A DNA stretch of 64,000 nucleotides, from the NCBI GenBank assembly GCA_035503515.1, contig DATJTJ010000129.1, positions 1-64,000 on the forward strand, read 5' to 3'. The notes below the pieces were generated by a model. The model was not told where the DNA came from. It was given only the letters and a program-made list of their open reading frames with translations, and searched no databases. The position numbers and the translations under genes are program-made. This document shows positions 51,480 through 61,200 of this stretch, piece after piece (position 1 is the stretch's first letter; every line of letters starts with the position of its first letter). The stretch is from DAIDKA01 sp035503515. GTDB taxonomy: Bacteria; Pseudomonadota; Gammaproteobacteria; Steroidobacterales; Steroidobacteraceae.

Positions 51480-53886
51480 CCGTAAGGCAACTGCAGTCCT
51501 GACGCTGCTGGTCCTGGCAGGCCAGCTCGGTGGCCGAATCGCATGGGCCGATACTGACACGGACACCGCCGCCGATGCCGCCGGCGCTGCCAATGGTTCC
51601 GGTGACGCGCTGCAGGAGGTCACGGTGGTCGCGCAGAAACAGAACATTGGACTGCAGCACGCACCCGTTGCCCTGACCGCCATTACGGGGGATGCCATGA
51701 AGGCGGCCGCCGTGGTGTCGCCATTGGATCTCAACGGCCAGGTTCCAGGGCTGGTCATCACCCAGAGTGAAGGCTATAACCGTAGCGTCTCGATCCGCGG
51801 CATCGGCTTCAACGTCCCGCAGGATGATTCGGCGCAGACTTCGGTCTCCTATCATGAGGACGGGATCTACGTTGCCTTTCCGGTGGCGTTGAACTCGGAC
51901 TTCCTGGACGTGGATCACGTGGAGGTCCTGCGTGGCCCGCAGGGCACCGTGTTCGGCCAGAATTCCATCGGCGGTACCATCAACGTCATCAGCGTTCTGC
52001 CGAGCTTCGACGCCATCAAGGGTTACGGGGAGCTGGCCGGCGGTTCCTACGACCTGCTGCACGCCAGCGCGGCGGTGAACATCCCGTTCACCGGCAATTT
52101 CGCAATCCGTGCGGCATACGACCAGAACTACCAGCATGGCTTCGTGACCGCGACTGGCGTGCCGGGTTATTCGGGCGGATACGATCTGGGCAACCAGGAT
52201 AACCTTCACGGCCGGCTGCAGGCGCTATGGCAGACCACCGAGGATCTCTCGATCCTGTTCCGTGCCGAGTACGCCCAGGCCCGTGAACACGAAACCGAAG
52301 GCAAGAACATCGCCGACCCGAACCCCGACTTCTACCAGCAGAGTTCCGACTTTCCGGGGCGGCTCATCTACAATCAGCAGCTCGGCGGCGTGACCATCAC
52401 CTACGACCTGCCGTTTGCGACCCTCAAGTCCATCGGCAGCTATCAGGAAGTCAACCATCACGGCGGCGTCAACGAGGATGGCATGGACCTGGACATCACC
52501 AGCGCCGTCCCGCAGCCGCATGACGTCGAGTACTTCGAACACAATACCAAGAACCTGACCGAGGAGCTGGACCTGAGCTCCAAGCCGGGCGGGCCGGTGG
52601 ACTGGATCATCGGCGGCTTCTACCTGAAGGGTAAGACCACGGTCGCGTACGACCAGTACAATCTGTACCCGGGAGATCCGACCCTGAATGGGGTCGCGGA
52701 TCCGGACATCCTGGGCGCACATCCGGACCTGAACAATCTGGCCGATCCGATCAGCAGTTTCCTGCTCGCGACCGATGTCAACGATGCGACGGTGCTCGGT
52801 GACCAGCTGTATTTCCAGAACAACGGCATCGAGACCCGTACCTCGTCATCCGAATATGGCCAGGCGATCTGGCATGCCACCGACTCGTTGCGCCTGACCC
52901 TCGGTGGCCGGTACACACGTGACCACAACACGACATTCTTCAGCGACTATTACAACCTCTTCGCTCCGGCCACCTTTGTGCAGCAGACCGCCACCAAGTT
53001 CACATGGCGGGCCGGCATCGATTATGACCTGACGCCGGCGAACCTCGTGTATGGAAGCGTCTCCACCGGTTTCAAGCCGGGCGGCGGCAACATCTCCTCC
53101 TTTCCAGCCGTCGTACCCCTGCAGTTCGCGCCCGAGACCATAACCGCCTATGAGATCGGTTCCAAGAACAGCTTCTTCGACAAGCACCTGACGGCCAACC
53201 TGTCCGCCTATCTCTATAACGACCGGAACATGCAGTTCCAGGCGGAGGATCTCATCAATTTCCAAGGCGGCGTCGACAACGTTCCCCAGGTGCAGGTCTA
53301 CGGTATAGAGGGGGAAGTGGCGGCCCTCATGCCGGCGGGCCTGCGCTTCGACGGGAACTTCGCCTGGGAGAAGGGCAAAATCACCTCGCACTTCCTCGCC
53401 CTGGACAATGTCGCCGGGCTACAGGCGGATGCCAGCTACCTCACGGCATGCGACTACACCTGTTACGGCGACCTGTTTACCGGCTCCCCTGGCCTGAATG
53501 CGCTGCGCGAGACGGCCTACCGGGACGTCTACGGCAACGCGCCGCCGAATCTCCCCGAGTGGACCGTCACCGGCGCCCTGACCCACACCCTGAATCTAGC
53601 CGATGGTTCGACCTTCGTATCCCGCTTCCAGCTGCAGTACCGCAGTGATTACTCGGATACGATCTTCGGCATGACACCCATCTACCGGGCCCCGTCCTAT
53701 ACGATGGCGAATCTCTACTTCGACTATGCCTACAAATCGAGCGGACTGGATGTATCCTTGGGCATCAACAACGTATTCGATCGTTTCGAGGTGGCATCGC
53801 GTTTCACCAACCAGTTCGGCGGCGAGACCACCCAGGTGTGGGCTCCGCCCCTGGAATTCGTGGTCACGGCGCATTACACCTTCTAG
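51472..53886 (+). CDS. TonB-dependent receptor of the purine cluster
   Basis: An 804-residue outer-membrane receptor. A signal peptide (about 1-27) is followed by a TonB-box-like LQEVTVVAQK. The plug domain has NGQVPGLVITQSEGYNRSVSIRGIG (split: VSIRGIG), VEVLRGPQGTVFGQNSIGGTIN (split: LRGPQGTVFGQNSIGG). A 22-strand-type barrel ends in the C-terminal HYTF. ATG at 51472 has GGAGAG upstream and overlaps the permease stop by 8 bases. Placement between an NCS2 permease and a BMP importer suggests it takes up purines or purine derivatives, but this is inferred. Confidence 0.92.
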   Translation: MNSRKATAVLTLLVLAGQLGGRIAWADTDTDTAADAAGAANGSGDALQEVTVVAQKQNIGLQHAPVALTAITGDAMKAAAVVSPLDLNGQVPGLVITQSEGYNRSVSIRGIGFNVPQDDSAQTSVSYHEDGIYVAFPVALNSDFLDVDHVEVLRGPQGTVFGQNSIGGTINVISVLPSFDAIKGYGELAGGSYDLLHASAAVNIPFTGNFAIRAAYDQNYQHGFVTATGVPGYSGGYDLGNQDNLHGRLQALWQTTEDLSILFRAEYAQAREHETEGKNIADPNPDFYQQSSDFPGRLIYNQQLGGVTITYDLPFATLKSIGSYQEVNHHGGVNEDGMDLDITSAVPQPHDVEYFEHNTKNLTEELDLSSKPGGPVDWIIGGFYLKGKTTVAYDQYNLYPGDPTLNGVADPDILGAHPDLNNLADPISSFLLATDVNDATVLGDQLYFQNNGIETRTSSSEYGQAIWHATDSLRLTLGGRYTRDHNTTFFSDYYNLFAPATFVQQTATKFTWRAGIDYDLTPANLVYGSVSTGFKPGGGNISSFPAVVPLQFAPETITAYEIGSKNSFFDKHLTANLSAYLYNDRNMQFQAEDLINFQGGVDNVPQVQVYGIEGEVAALMPAGLRFDGNFAWEKGKITSHFLALDNVAGLQADASYLTACDYTCYGDLFTGSPGLNALRETAYRDVYGNAPPNLPEWTVTGALTHTLNLADGSTFVSRFQLQYRSDYSDTIFGMTPIYRAPSYTMANLYFDYAYKSSGLDVSLGINNVFDRFEVASRFTNQFGGETTQVWAPPLEFVVTAHYTF

Positions 53887-53901
53887 GCGGGGGGCGGTGA
53901 A

Positions 53902-55038
53902 TTGAATCCAGCTGCAGGCGACCCGGCGGTGCAGGTTGCACCGCCGGTCTCGCGCCGGAGGTTCCTCAAGCAGGGTGGGGCAGCCGGTGTGATCGGACTC
54001 GGCGGGGGCTCCGCCTTGCTTGAGGCGGCGGTGCTTGGCCAGATCAAGGTCGGAGTGGCGTTGGTGGCCCCTGCCGCGGAAGTGGGCTGGACCCGCCAGA
54101 CCGTGCTTGCGGCGGAGGCGATCCGCAGCGCTCTGGGTGCCAGGGCCCAGGTCGACGTGATCGAAAACGTGTTCGAACCTCAGGATGCGGAGCGGGTATT
54201 CCGGGGCTTTGCGGCGTCGGGCCATCAGTTGGTCATCGGCACGAGCTTCTCGCATAGCGTACCCATCGGGCGCGTGGCGCGTCAGTTCCCGCAGGTCAGC
54301 TTCGATTGCTGCGCCGGAGTCGCAATCGGCACCAATCTCGGCAATTTCGAGGCCAGGTACCATGAGGGAACCTTCCTGGGCGGCATAGCCGCCGGGAAGA
54401 TGTCCAGGACCGGAAGGCTGGGGTTCATCGGCGGTTATCCGGTACCGGATATCGTCGGCCCGGCGAATGCCTTCCTGCTGGGTGCCCAAAGCGTGAATCC
54501 GGCGGCCACCTGTTCCATCATCTTCATGAATTCCTGGGAGGATCCGGCAAAGGAGAAGGATGCGACGCTGGCGCTGATTGCCAAAGGCTGCGACGTGCTC
54601 GCAGCCATGACCGACAGCCCGGTCGCGGCCCAGACTGCCGAACAGCGGGGGGTCTGGTCGCTGGGCTACGCCAGCGATGTCCGCAAATACGCGCCGACGC
54701 GCCTGCTGACGTCCATGATCCTGGACTGGAGCGGCATCTATGTCCGGGACGCTCGGGATATCCTGTCCGGTACCTGGAAACCGCAAAGCCGCTGGTGGGG
54801 CCTGAAGGAAGGTGTGGTGCAGATGTCCGCCTACGCAGCGGCCATCCCGCAGCCGGTGCGGGCACTGCTTGATGATCGTCAGCAGGCGATCAAGTCCGGA
54901 ACTCTGGAGCCCTTCGCCGGCGAGATCCGCGACCAGGCCGGAGCGGTGCGGGTGCCCCGTGGCATGGTACTCAACCAAAGGGACTCGCGTAGCATCAACT
55001 GGCTCGCGGCTGGTATGCAGGGCAGCCTGAAGGGCTGA
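53902..55038 (+). CDS. BMP-family ABC transporter substrate-binding protein
   Basis: A 378-residue periplasmic binding protein. The N-terminus carries a twin-arginine signal, SRRRFLKQGG (17-26), so it is probably exported folded by Tat; most BMP proteins are Sec lipoproteins. GFAASGHQLVIGTSFSHS, FEARYHEGTFLGGIAAG and GYPVPDIVGPANAFLLGA are the BmpA/PnrA signatures, a family binding purine nucleosides. The start is TTG 53902, after a G-rich ribosome site. It shares one base with the ATPase gene. Confidence 0.9.
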   Translation: MNPAAGDPAVQVAPPVSRRRFLKQGGAAGVIGLGGGSALLEAAVLGQIKVGVALVAPAAEVGWTRQTVLAAEAIRSALGARAQVDVIENVFEPQDAERVFRGFAASGHQLVIGTSFSHSVPIGRVARQFPQVSFDCCAGVAIGTNLGNFEARYHEGTFLGGIAAGKMSRTGRLGFIGGYPVPDIVGPANAFLLGAQSVNPAATCSIIFMNSWEDPAKEKDATLALIAKGCDVLAAMTDSPVAAQTAEQRGVWSLGYASDVRKYAPTRLLTSMILDWSGIYVRDARDILSGTWKPQSRWWGLKEGVVQMSAYAAAIPQPVRALLDDRQQAIKSGTLEPFAGEIRDQAGAVRVPRGMVLNQRDSRSINWLAAGMQGSLKG

Positions 55039-56540
55039 TGCCACCGCGTATCGCCCTGGAGGCCATTACGAAGCGGTACGGCAGCTTCGTGGCCAATGAC
55101 GCGGTCTCACTGGCGGTGGCCCCGGGGGAGATTCATGCCGTCCTGGGGGAGAACGGGGCCGGCAAGAGCACGCTGATGAAGATCATCTGCGGCACGATCC
55201 GTGCAGATGCCGGACAGATACTCTGGGAGGGCCGCCGGACGTCGATTCTGAATCCAGGCGCTGCCCGTGAGCTGGGTATCGGCATGGTGTATCAGCACTT
55301 CTCGCTGTTCGAAACGCTGACGGTCGTCGACAACATCGCGCTCGCCCATGCAGGTCGATTCGATCGCGCGGCACTTGCGGCGCGCATTTCCGGAATGGGC
55401 GAGCGCTATGGATTGCCCGTAGACCCGCTGCGGCTCGTTCACCATCTTTCGGTCGGCGAGCGGCAGCGAGTGGAAATCCTGCGCTGTCTGCTGCAAAACC
55501 CGAAACTGCTGATCCTCGACGAGCCCACATCCGTGCTCACTCCGCAGGCGGTCGGGCGGCTGTTCGGGGTATTGCGGGTTCTCGCGGCCGAAGGCTGCAG
55601 CATCCTGTTCATCAGCCACAAGCTCGAGGAAATCCGCGAACTGTGCCATTCGGCCACCATCCTGCGCGGCGGCAAAGTGGTCGGTGCCGTAACACCTGCT
55701 GAGGTGAGTGCCGCCGACCTCGCGCGGCTGATGGTGGGTGCCGCGATAGCGCCGGTGACGCGATCGGCCGTTGCCACGGGCGGCGTCCGACTCGCATTGC
55801 GCGGCCTGTCGCTGCCGCCGACTGATGCCTTCGGTACGGCGCTCCACGATCTGCAACTGCAGGTCCGAGCCGGCGAGGTCGTCGGTATCGCGGGCGTGTC
55901 CGGAAACGGTCAGGCCGAACTGCTCGACGCGCTCAGCGGCGAGCGCACCGCCGCGCCGGGCACCGTGATGCTGGATGCCACGCCCATCGCCCATCTGGAT
56001 GCCGGCGCCCGCCGCCGCCGCGGCCTGGCGTTCATTCCCGCCGAGCGTCTCGGTCGGGGCGCAGTGCCGGCGATGTCGCTGCGAGAAAACACCCTGCTCA
56101 CGGCCTACCGCCAGGACCTGGTCAAGCGGGGCTTCACGCGCAACGCCGCGATTGCCGCCTTCGCCCGCGGCATCATCGATCGCTTTCGCGTCGGCTGTTC
56201 GGGCACCGAGGCCATGGCAGCGAGCCTTTCCGGCGGCAACCTGCAGAAGTTCGTCGTCGGCCGGGAATGCAGTCTGGCGCCGGTGGTGCTCATGGTCTCG
56301 CAGCCGACGTGGGGAGTCGATGTGGCGGCGGCAGGATTCCTGCGCCAGAACCTCATCGATCTTAGCCGCCGGGGCGCGGCCGTGCTGATCCTCTCGGACG
56401 AACTCGAGGAACTTCTGGAAGTCTGTGATCGCATCGCAGTCCTGTTTCGTGGCCGGCTTTCCGCGGCCATGCCGCGCGAGACGCTGCGCATCGAACAACT
56501 CGGCATGCTGATGGCCGGCCTGGAGGCCGGTGCGGCATGA
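55038..56540 (+). CDS. BMP-type ABC importer ATPase (two nucleotide-binding domains)
   Basis: A 500-residue tandem ATPase like YufO/NupA. NBD1 has GENGAGKST, the signature LSVGERQRVEI and LLILDEPTSVL. NBD2 has GVSGNGQAEL, LSGGNLQKF and, in place of a normal Walker B, VVLMVSQPTWGVDV, where the Asp-Glu pair is lost. A degenerate second site is common in this subfamily. It energises import through the two permeases encoded next and overlaps the first by ATGA. Confidence 0.93.
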   Translation: MPPRIALEAITKRYGSFVANDAVSLAVAPGEIHAVLGENGAGKSTLMKIICGTIRADAGQILWEGRRTSILNPGAARELGIGMVYQHFSLFETLTVVDNIALAHAGRFDRAALAARISGMGERYGLPVDPLRLVHHLSVGERQRVEILRCLLQNPKLLILDEPTSVLTPQAVGRLFGVLRVLAAEGCSILFISHKLEEIRELCHSATILRGGKVVGAVTPAEVSAADLARLMVGAAIAPVTRSAVATGGVRLALRGLSLPPTDAFGTALHDLQLQVRAGEVVGIAGVSGNGQAELLDALSGERTAAPGTVMLDATPIAHLDAGARRRRGLAFIPAERLGRGAVPAMSLRENTLLTAYRQDLVKRGFTRNAAIAAFARGIIDRFRVGCSGTEAMAASLSGGNLQKFVVGRECSLAPVVLMVSQPTWGVDVAAAGFLRQNLIDLSRRGAAVLILSDELEELLEVCDRIAVLFRGRLSAAMPRETLRIEQLGMLMAGLEAGAA

Positions 56541-57598
56541 TTCGGCTGTATCTGGAGCGGCGCGCGGTCCCCTCGCGGGTCATGGGTTTTGTGGCACCCG
56601 CTCTGGCAGTGCTGGCGATGGTCCTGTGTGCCATTCCGATGCTGCGCCTGGCCGGGCTGGCCCCGCTGGCGACGCTGCGGGTGTTCTTCATCGAACCCCT
56701 GTCCAGCGCCAATGGCGTCTCCGAATGGTTGCTCAAGGCAAATCCACTGGTCCTCATGGGACTGGGCCTCATGATCGGATATCGTGCCAATGTCTGGAAC
56801 ATCGGCGCCGAAGGAATGTATACGGTGGGCGCGATCTGCGCCGCCTGGATGGCGTTGCGGTTCGCGGACGGCGTGCATCACTGGCTGCTGGCGGCGATGA
56901 TGCTGGCCGGCATGCTGGGTGGCATGCTCTGGGCTGCCATTCCGGCATTCCTCAAGACCCGGCTCAATACCAGCGAGATCCTCGTGAGCCTGATGCTGAC
57001 CTACGTCGCCCAGCTGCTGCTGTCGTGGCTGGTCAATGGTCCGATGCAGGATCCCCAGGGACTCAACTACCCTCAGACGGCACTGTTCAGCGAGTCAGCG
57101 ACGTTTTCGCCACTGATTGCGGGCATGCGGCTGAACGCCAGCGTCTTCATCACCTTGGGGGCAGTGCCCCTGGCATGGCTGCTGCTTCAGCGCAGCTTCC
57201 TGGGATTTCAACTGAAGGTGAGCGGAGCAGCGCCGTCCGCTGCCCGCTACGCCGGCTTTGCGCAGGGCCGTCTCACCTGGATTGCGCTACTGATCGGGGG
57301 CGCCACGGCGGGCCTCGCGGGCATGTTCGAAGCCGCCGGCCCCCTCGGACAGCTGTCCCCGGTCATTTCACCCGGCTACGGTTTCGCCGCCATCATCGTC
57401 GCCTTCATCGGCAGGCTGCGACCGGTCGGGGTGCTGTTGGGAGGGCTGCTGCTGTCGCTGCTGTACCTGGGCGGCGAGGCGGCACAGATGTCGATGAACG
57501 TCCCGGCGGCGATGTCCCGCAGCTTCCAGGGCCTGCTGCTGTTGTGTCTGCTGGCAACCGACGTGCTGGTGGATTTCCGGATCCGCCTCAGGCCATGA
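56537..57598 (+). CDS. BMP-type ABC importer permease 1
   Basis: A 353-residue inner-membrane permease of the BPD_transp_2 (branched-chain/ribose/nucleoside) family with about 8-10 TM helices. GYRANVWNIGAEGMYTVGAI and FLKTRLNTSEILVSLMLTYVA (split at 20) are typical of YufP/NupB-like subunits, as are VSGAAPSAARYAGF and GYGFAAIIVAFIGRLRPVGV. It starts within the ATPase stop and is 13 bases from permease 2. Confidence 0.92.
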   Translation: MIRLYLERRAVPSRVMGFVAPALAVLAMVLCAIPMLRLAGLAPLATLRVFFIEPLSSANGVSEWLLKANPLVLMGLGLMIGYRANVWNIGAEGMYTVGAICAAWMALRFADGVHHWLLAAMMLAGMLGGMLWAAIPAFLKTRLNTSEILVSLMLTYVAQLLLSWLVNGPMQDPQGLNYPQTALFSESATFSPLIAGMRLNASVFITLGAVPLAWLLLQRSFLGFQLKVSGAAPSAARYAGFAQGRLTWIALLIGGATAGLAGMFEAAGPLGQLSPVISPGYGFAAIIVAFIGRLRPVGVLLGGLLLSLLYLGGEAAQMSMNVPAAMSRSFQGLLLLCLLATDVLVDFRIRLRP

Positions 57599-57611
57599 AG
57601 CAGCCGGCGCC

Positions 57612-58535
57612 ATGAACCAGCTGATCATTCCGCTGCTGGACGGTACCTTGGTTGCGGCCACGCCGCTGATTTTCGCGGCTATCGGCGAACTCATCGTCGA
57701 GCGCTCCGGCGTCCTGAACCTGGGCGTGGAAGGCATGATGCTGGTGGGAGCTGCGGCCGCATTCGGCATGGCACTGCACGGTCAGTCGCCCGCCGCAGCG
57801 ATCTGCGTCGCCATGATCGCCGCCGCGCTCATGGCCAGCCTGTTCGCGCTGCTGGCTTTGGGTCTGGCGGTCAACCAGTATGCCGCCGGCTTGGCGCTCA
57901 CCATATCGGGGTCCGGCCTTGCATCGCTGATCGGCCGGCATTTCGGAGCCCGTTCCGGAACTACGATCGCCCGGGTACACCTGCAGGGGCTCTCGGACCT
58001 GCCGGTGGTCGGCAAGGTGCTTTTCGGCCAGGACCCGTTGGTCTACCTGGCGCTGGCGCTGGCCGTGATGGCGTGGTGGTTCCTGAACCGGACGCGTCCC
58101 GGACTGGTGCTGCGCGCCGTCGGGGAGGCACCCGAAGCGGCGCGCGCGATCGGCTATCGTGTGCTGCGCATCCGCTACCTGGCGATCCTGACCGGAGGCG
58201 CCATGGCCGGGCTGGCGGGCGCCTACCTGTCCCTCGCCTACACGCCCTTGTGGGTGGATGACATGACCGCCGGCCGCGGCTGGATCGCACAGGCGCTGGT
58301 GGTATTCGCGACCTGGAAGCCAGCTCGCGTGGTCCTGGGTGCCTGGCTGTTCGGCGGCGTCACGGTGGCCCAGCTGTTTGCACAGACGTTCGGTCTGCAG
58401 ATCCCGCCACAGTTCATGAGCGCGCTGCCGTACCTGGCGACGATCGTGGTGCTGGTAGCGATCTCGCGCAACCCTCAGACGCTGCGCTTGAATACCCCCC
58501 TGTCCCTTGCTCAACCTTTCAGACCGGACCACTGA
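57612..58535 (+). CDS. BMP-type ABC importer permease 2
   Basis: A 307-residue partner permease of the YufQ/NupC type. It has ERSGVLNLGVEGMMLVGA, the periplasmic loop region GTTIARVHLQGLSDLPVVG, AVGEAPEAARAIGYRV and YLSLAYTPLWVDDMTAGRGW, all subfamily hallmarks. About eight TM helices are visible. It ends 2 bases before guanine deaminase, so transport and guanine breakdown are in one transcript. Confidence 0.92.
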   Translation: MNQLIIPLLDGTLVAATPLIFAAIGELIVERSGVLNLGVEGMMLVGAAAAFGMALHGQSPAAAICVAMIAAALMASLFALLALGLAVNQYAAGLALTISGSGLASLIGRHFGARSGTTIARVHLQGLSDLPVVGKVLFGQDPLVYLALALAVMAWWFLNRTRPGLVLRAVGEAPEAARAIGYRVLRIRYLAILTGGAMAGLAGAYLSLAYTPLWVDDMTAGRGWIAQALVVFATWKPARVVLGAWLFGGVTVAQLFAQTFGLQIPPQFMSALPYLATIVVLVAISRNPQTLRLNTPLSLAQPFRPDH

Positions 58536-58537
58536 CC

Positions 58538-59902
58538 ATGACACGGCGAGCCGCCGCCACCGAGCGAGCATTTCGCGGAACGTTTCTACACACACCGCAG
58601 CGTGGCCGGCTCGAGTGTCTCCCCGGGGCACTCATCGTGGTCGGACCTGCCGGCGCCATCACCGCCATCCATCCGGCGGATGATCCGCGCGGCGAGGCCG
58701 AGGCCGCCCGCCTGGCAGCGGCCGGTGCGCTGGTGACGTTTGATGCCGCGCAGTACGTGCTGCCCGGGATGGTCGATCTTCACGTGCATGCGCCGCAGTG
58801 GCCCCAGCTGGGCACGGCCCTGGATCTTCCCCTGGAGGAGTGGCTGCAGAAGTTCACATTCCCGTTGGAGGCCCGGTTCTCGGATCTCGTGTTTGCCCGG
58901 CAGGCCTACGAGTCACTGGTGGCCAATCTGTTGGCCAATGGGACGACCACGGCGATGTATTTTGCAAGCATCCACCTCGATGCAACCAAGATGCTCGCCG
59001 ATATCTGCCTGGACCGCGGGCAGCGCGCCCTGGTCGGGCGCGTGGCGATGGATAATCCGGATCAATGTCCGGCGTTCTACCGCGACGAATCGGCGCTGAT
59101 TGCGGAACGTGAAACGCGCGAATTCATAGACTACGTGATGACGCTGCCCGGCACTGCCGGTCTGATCCACCCGGTGATCACTCCGCGCTTCATTCCATCC
59201 TGCACGGATGAACTTCTGGGGCGCCTCGGCAAACTCGCCGCCGAGACGGCGTGTCACGTGCAGACGCATTGCTCGGAAAGCGATTGGCAGCATCGCTACG
59301 CACAGGAGCGCTACGGGCGGTCGGACGCGGTGGTACTGGACTCCTTCGGCCTGGTGTCGCGCCGCACGGTGCTGGCGCACGGCACCTTCATCGACGATCG
59401 CGACGCGAATATGCTCGTCGCCCGCGGTGCGGGCGTCGCGCACTGTCCGCTGTCGAACGTGTATTTCTCGGATGCGGTATTTCCCCTGCGCCGCATGCTG
59501 GATGCGGGGGTGCACGTCGGATTGGGTACGGACATCTCCGGGGGAGCGAGCGCTTCCTTGCTGGAGAACGTGCGGCATGCCGTCATCGGCTCACGGCTGC
59601 TCGAATCCGGGGTCGATGCCCGCCAGAGCCGTGCCGAGCGGCGTCGGCCCGGATCGCGCGTCGACGTACCCACGGCATTCTGGGTCGCAACTGCAGGCGG
59701 CGGCCTTGCTCTGGACCTACCCATCGGACGGTTCGCACCCGGGTATCAGTTCGACGCCTGCGTGATCGATGCACGTGTAAAGCACAGCAATCTGCGGCTG
59801 ATCCCCCAGGATTCCCCGGAATCGGTGCTGCAGAAGATCGTCTATGCCGCGACGCGAGCCAATATCACGCAGGTGTGGGTGGCCAACCGGCAGGTGCTGT
59901 AA
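58538..59902 (+). CDS. guaD: Guanine deaminase
   Basis: A 454-residue zinc amidohydrolase converting guanine to xanthine. PGMVDLHVHAPQWPQLGTALD has the metal histidines and the guanine-deaminase PQ motif; ITPRFIPSCT, QTHCSESDWQ and GLGTDISGGASAS complete the site. The fit to the family over the whole length is good. It is the last gene of the run starting with the NCS2 permease and ends 9 bases from the convergent GST gene. Confidence 0.94.
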   Translation: MTRRAAATERAFRGTFLHTPQRGRLECLPGALIVVGPAGAITAIHPADDPRGEAEAARLAAAGALVTFDAAQYVLPGMVDLHVHAPQWPQLGTALDLPLEEWLQKFTFPLEARFSDLVFARQAYESLVANLLANGTTTAMYFASIHLDATKMLADICLDRGQRALVGRVAMDNPDQCPAFYRDESALIAERETREFIDYVMTLPGTAGLIHPVITPRFIPSCTDELLGRLGKLAAETACHVQTHCSESDWQHRYAQERYGRSDAVVLDSFGLVSRRTVLAHGTFIDDRDANMLVARGAGVAHCPLSNVYFSDAVFPLRRMLDAGVHVGLGTDISGGASASLLENVRHAVIGSRLLESGVDARQSRAERRRPGSRVDVPTAFWVATAGGGLALDLPIGRFAPGYQFDACVIDARVKHSNLRLIPQDSPESVLQKIVYAATRANITQVWVANRQVL

Positions 59903-59911
59903 TCCGGCCGA

Positions 59912-60550
59912 TCAGGCTGCCGGAGCCGGGAAGATGCCGGACATGGGTATGAAGCCTGGAAGCCGTTTCACCCGATCGCCCCAACGGCGGACGGCGGGGT
60001 AGGGGAGGCGCGAAATACCGCCCTCTTCGGACAGCATCACGTAGGGGAAACAGGCCAGGTCCGCGATCGAGGGATGCTCGGCGGGACATAACCAGCCTGC
60101 GGCCTCCTGCTCCGCGAACCACAGGTGTTCATCGAGGATGCGCAGCAACGAGTGGGCCCGGGCGCGGCAGGCGACGATATCGGCAGCCTGCAGCAGGGTA
60201 TCGTGCAGGCGGGCGGCTCCCGCAGTGGCCGTGAGGGAATCGGCGAATCCCAGCCATTGGGAGATCCGACCCAAAGCCGCGGCGTCCTGTCGCGGATACC
60301 ACACTCCGGAATCATCGTAACGGCTGGCGATGTAGACCAGGATTGCCTGCGCGTCACGCAGCAGCAGTCCATCGTCATCGATGACGGGAAGCTGCCCCAG
60401 GGGATTGAGCTTCAGGAACCAGTCGCTCTTGTGTTCGCGCGCCGGGTGGAAGTCCAGGGCGCGGGTCGTGAATGGGACCTGCAGCATCTTCAGCAGCAGG
60501 CGCACCTTGTAGCAGTTCCCGGAAAGCTCGTAGTCGTACAGCGTGATCAT
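59912..60550 (-). CDS. Glutathione S-transferase homologue (NdmE-like position)
   Basis: A 212-residue GST-fold protein. The thioredoxin-like N-terminal domain has ELSGNCYKVRLLLKML, with Ser10/Cys13 at the catalytic position, NPLGQLPVIDD with the cis-Pro, and LRDAQAILVYIA with the Gln-Ala in place of the usual Glu-Ser for glutathione binding. The helical domain has PSIADLACFPYV, including the N-capping Asp. It overlaps the Rieske gene by ATGA and is third in the oxygenase operon. In caffeine degraders a GST homologue (NdmE) is a structural part of the N7-demethylase; a similar role here is inferred. Confidence 0.85.
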   Translation of the reverse strand: MITLYDYELSGNCYKVRLLLKMLQVPFTTRALDFHPAREHKSDWFLKLNPLGQLPVIDDDGLLLRDAQAILVYIASRYDDSGVWYPRQDAAALGRISQWLGFADSLTATAGAARLHDTLLQAADIVACRARAHSLLRILDEHLWFAEQEAAGWLCPAEHPSIADLACFPYVMLSEEGGISRLPYPAVRRWGDRVKRLPGFIPMSGIFPAPAA

Positions 60551-61200
60551 GCCGCCGCCTCGGCGCGATCACGGACGGCACTGAGCAGAGCGTTATGATG
60601 CCGCAGTTCCGCCAGGCGTTCGGCGCCCTCCCGGTGGCCGCGCAGCCGCGCATGGACGATGGCCTGCCGATCGCTGACAGGTTGCAGCATGAACTCAAGG
60701 TCAGGCTCGCCGAGCAGAGTGTACTCATCCGTCGCGGTGACGGACCCCTGACCGTAGCCGCCCAGCAATACCGCGCGGAGCTCCGCCACCGGCGCCTGGA
60801 CGAACATGCTGCGCAGCGCCCTGGCGATTCCCGGGTCCGGGGGTGGTGCGGCCGCGGCCTCGGGCGCCAGATTCACCCAGGCGAAGGTACCGTCTTCCCT
60901 CACCGGGAAGGCCCGCGCCCGGATCGTCGCGGCGGGCTTCTGGGTGGGATGGGCCGGGATGTAGGTGCATTGACCCGACCCGCTTGCGAAGCGCCAGGCA
61001 TGGTACTGGCAGCGCAGTTCCTCGCCCACGCAGCTGCCGATCGTGAGGCGCACGCCGCGGTGCGGGCAGCGGTTCTCCCACGCGTTAAGCTCGCCCGAAG
61101 CACTGCGCCACACGGCAAGTTCCTGTCCCAGCAGTTGGGTATGCGCGATGTGGCCCCGTGGGATTTCGCGACTGGCGCTGACGGCAAACCAGCGGCTCAT
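60547..61200 (-). CDS. Stand-alone Rieske [2Fe-2S] protein of a split oxygenase
   Basis: A 217-residue protein. The Rieske motif C-x-H-x16-C-x2-H is complete: Cys45, His47, Cys64, His67 (CPHRG and CQYHAW). It starts like a full oxygenase alpha subunit (LLGQELAVWRSASGELNAW) and continues through FAWVNLAP, but the iron-binding catalytic core is missing. The last about 70 residues (EPDLEFMLQPVSDRQAIVHARL) resemble the end of an oxygenase catalytic domain. So it looks like an alpha subunit with its centre deleted. It overlaps both neighbours by ATGA and should pass electrons to the upstream gene product. No reductase is encoded in the window. Confidence 0.88.
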   Translation of the reverse strand: MSRWFAVSASREIPRGHIAHTQLLGQELAVWRSASGELNAWENRCPHRGVRLTIGSCVGEELRCQYHAWRFASGSGQCTYIPAHPTQKPAATIRARAFPVREDGTFAWVNLAPEAAAAPPPDPGIARALRSMFVQAPVAELRAVLLGGYGQGSVTATDEYTLLGEPDLEFMLQPVSDRQAIVHARLRGHREGAERLAELRHHNALLSAVRDRAEAAA

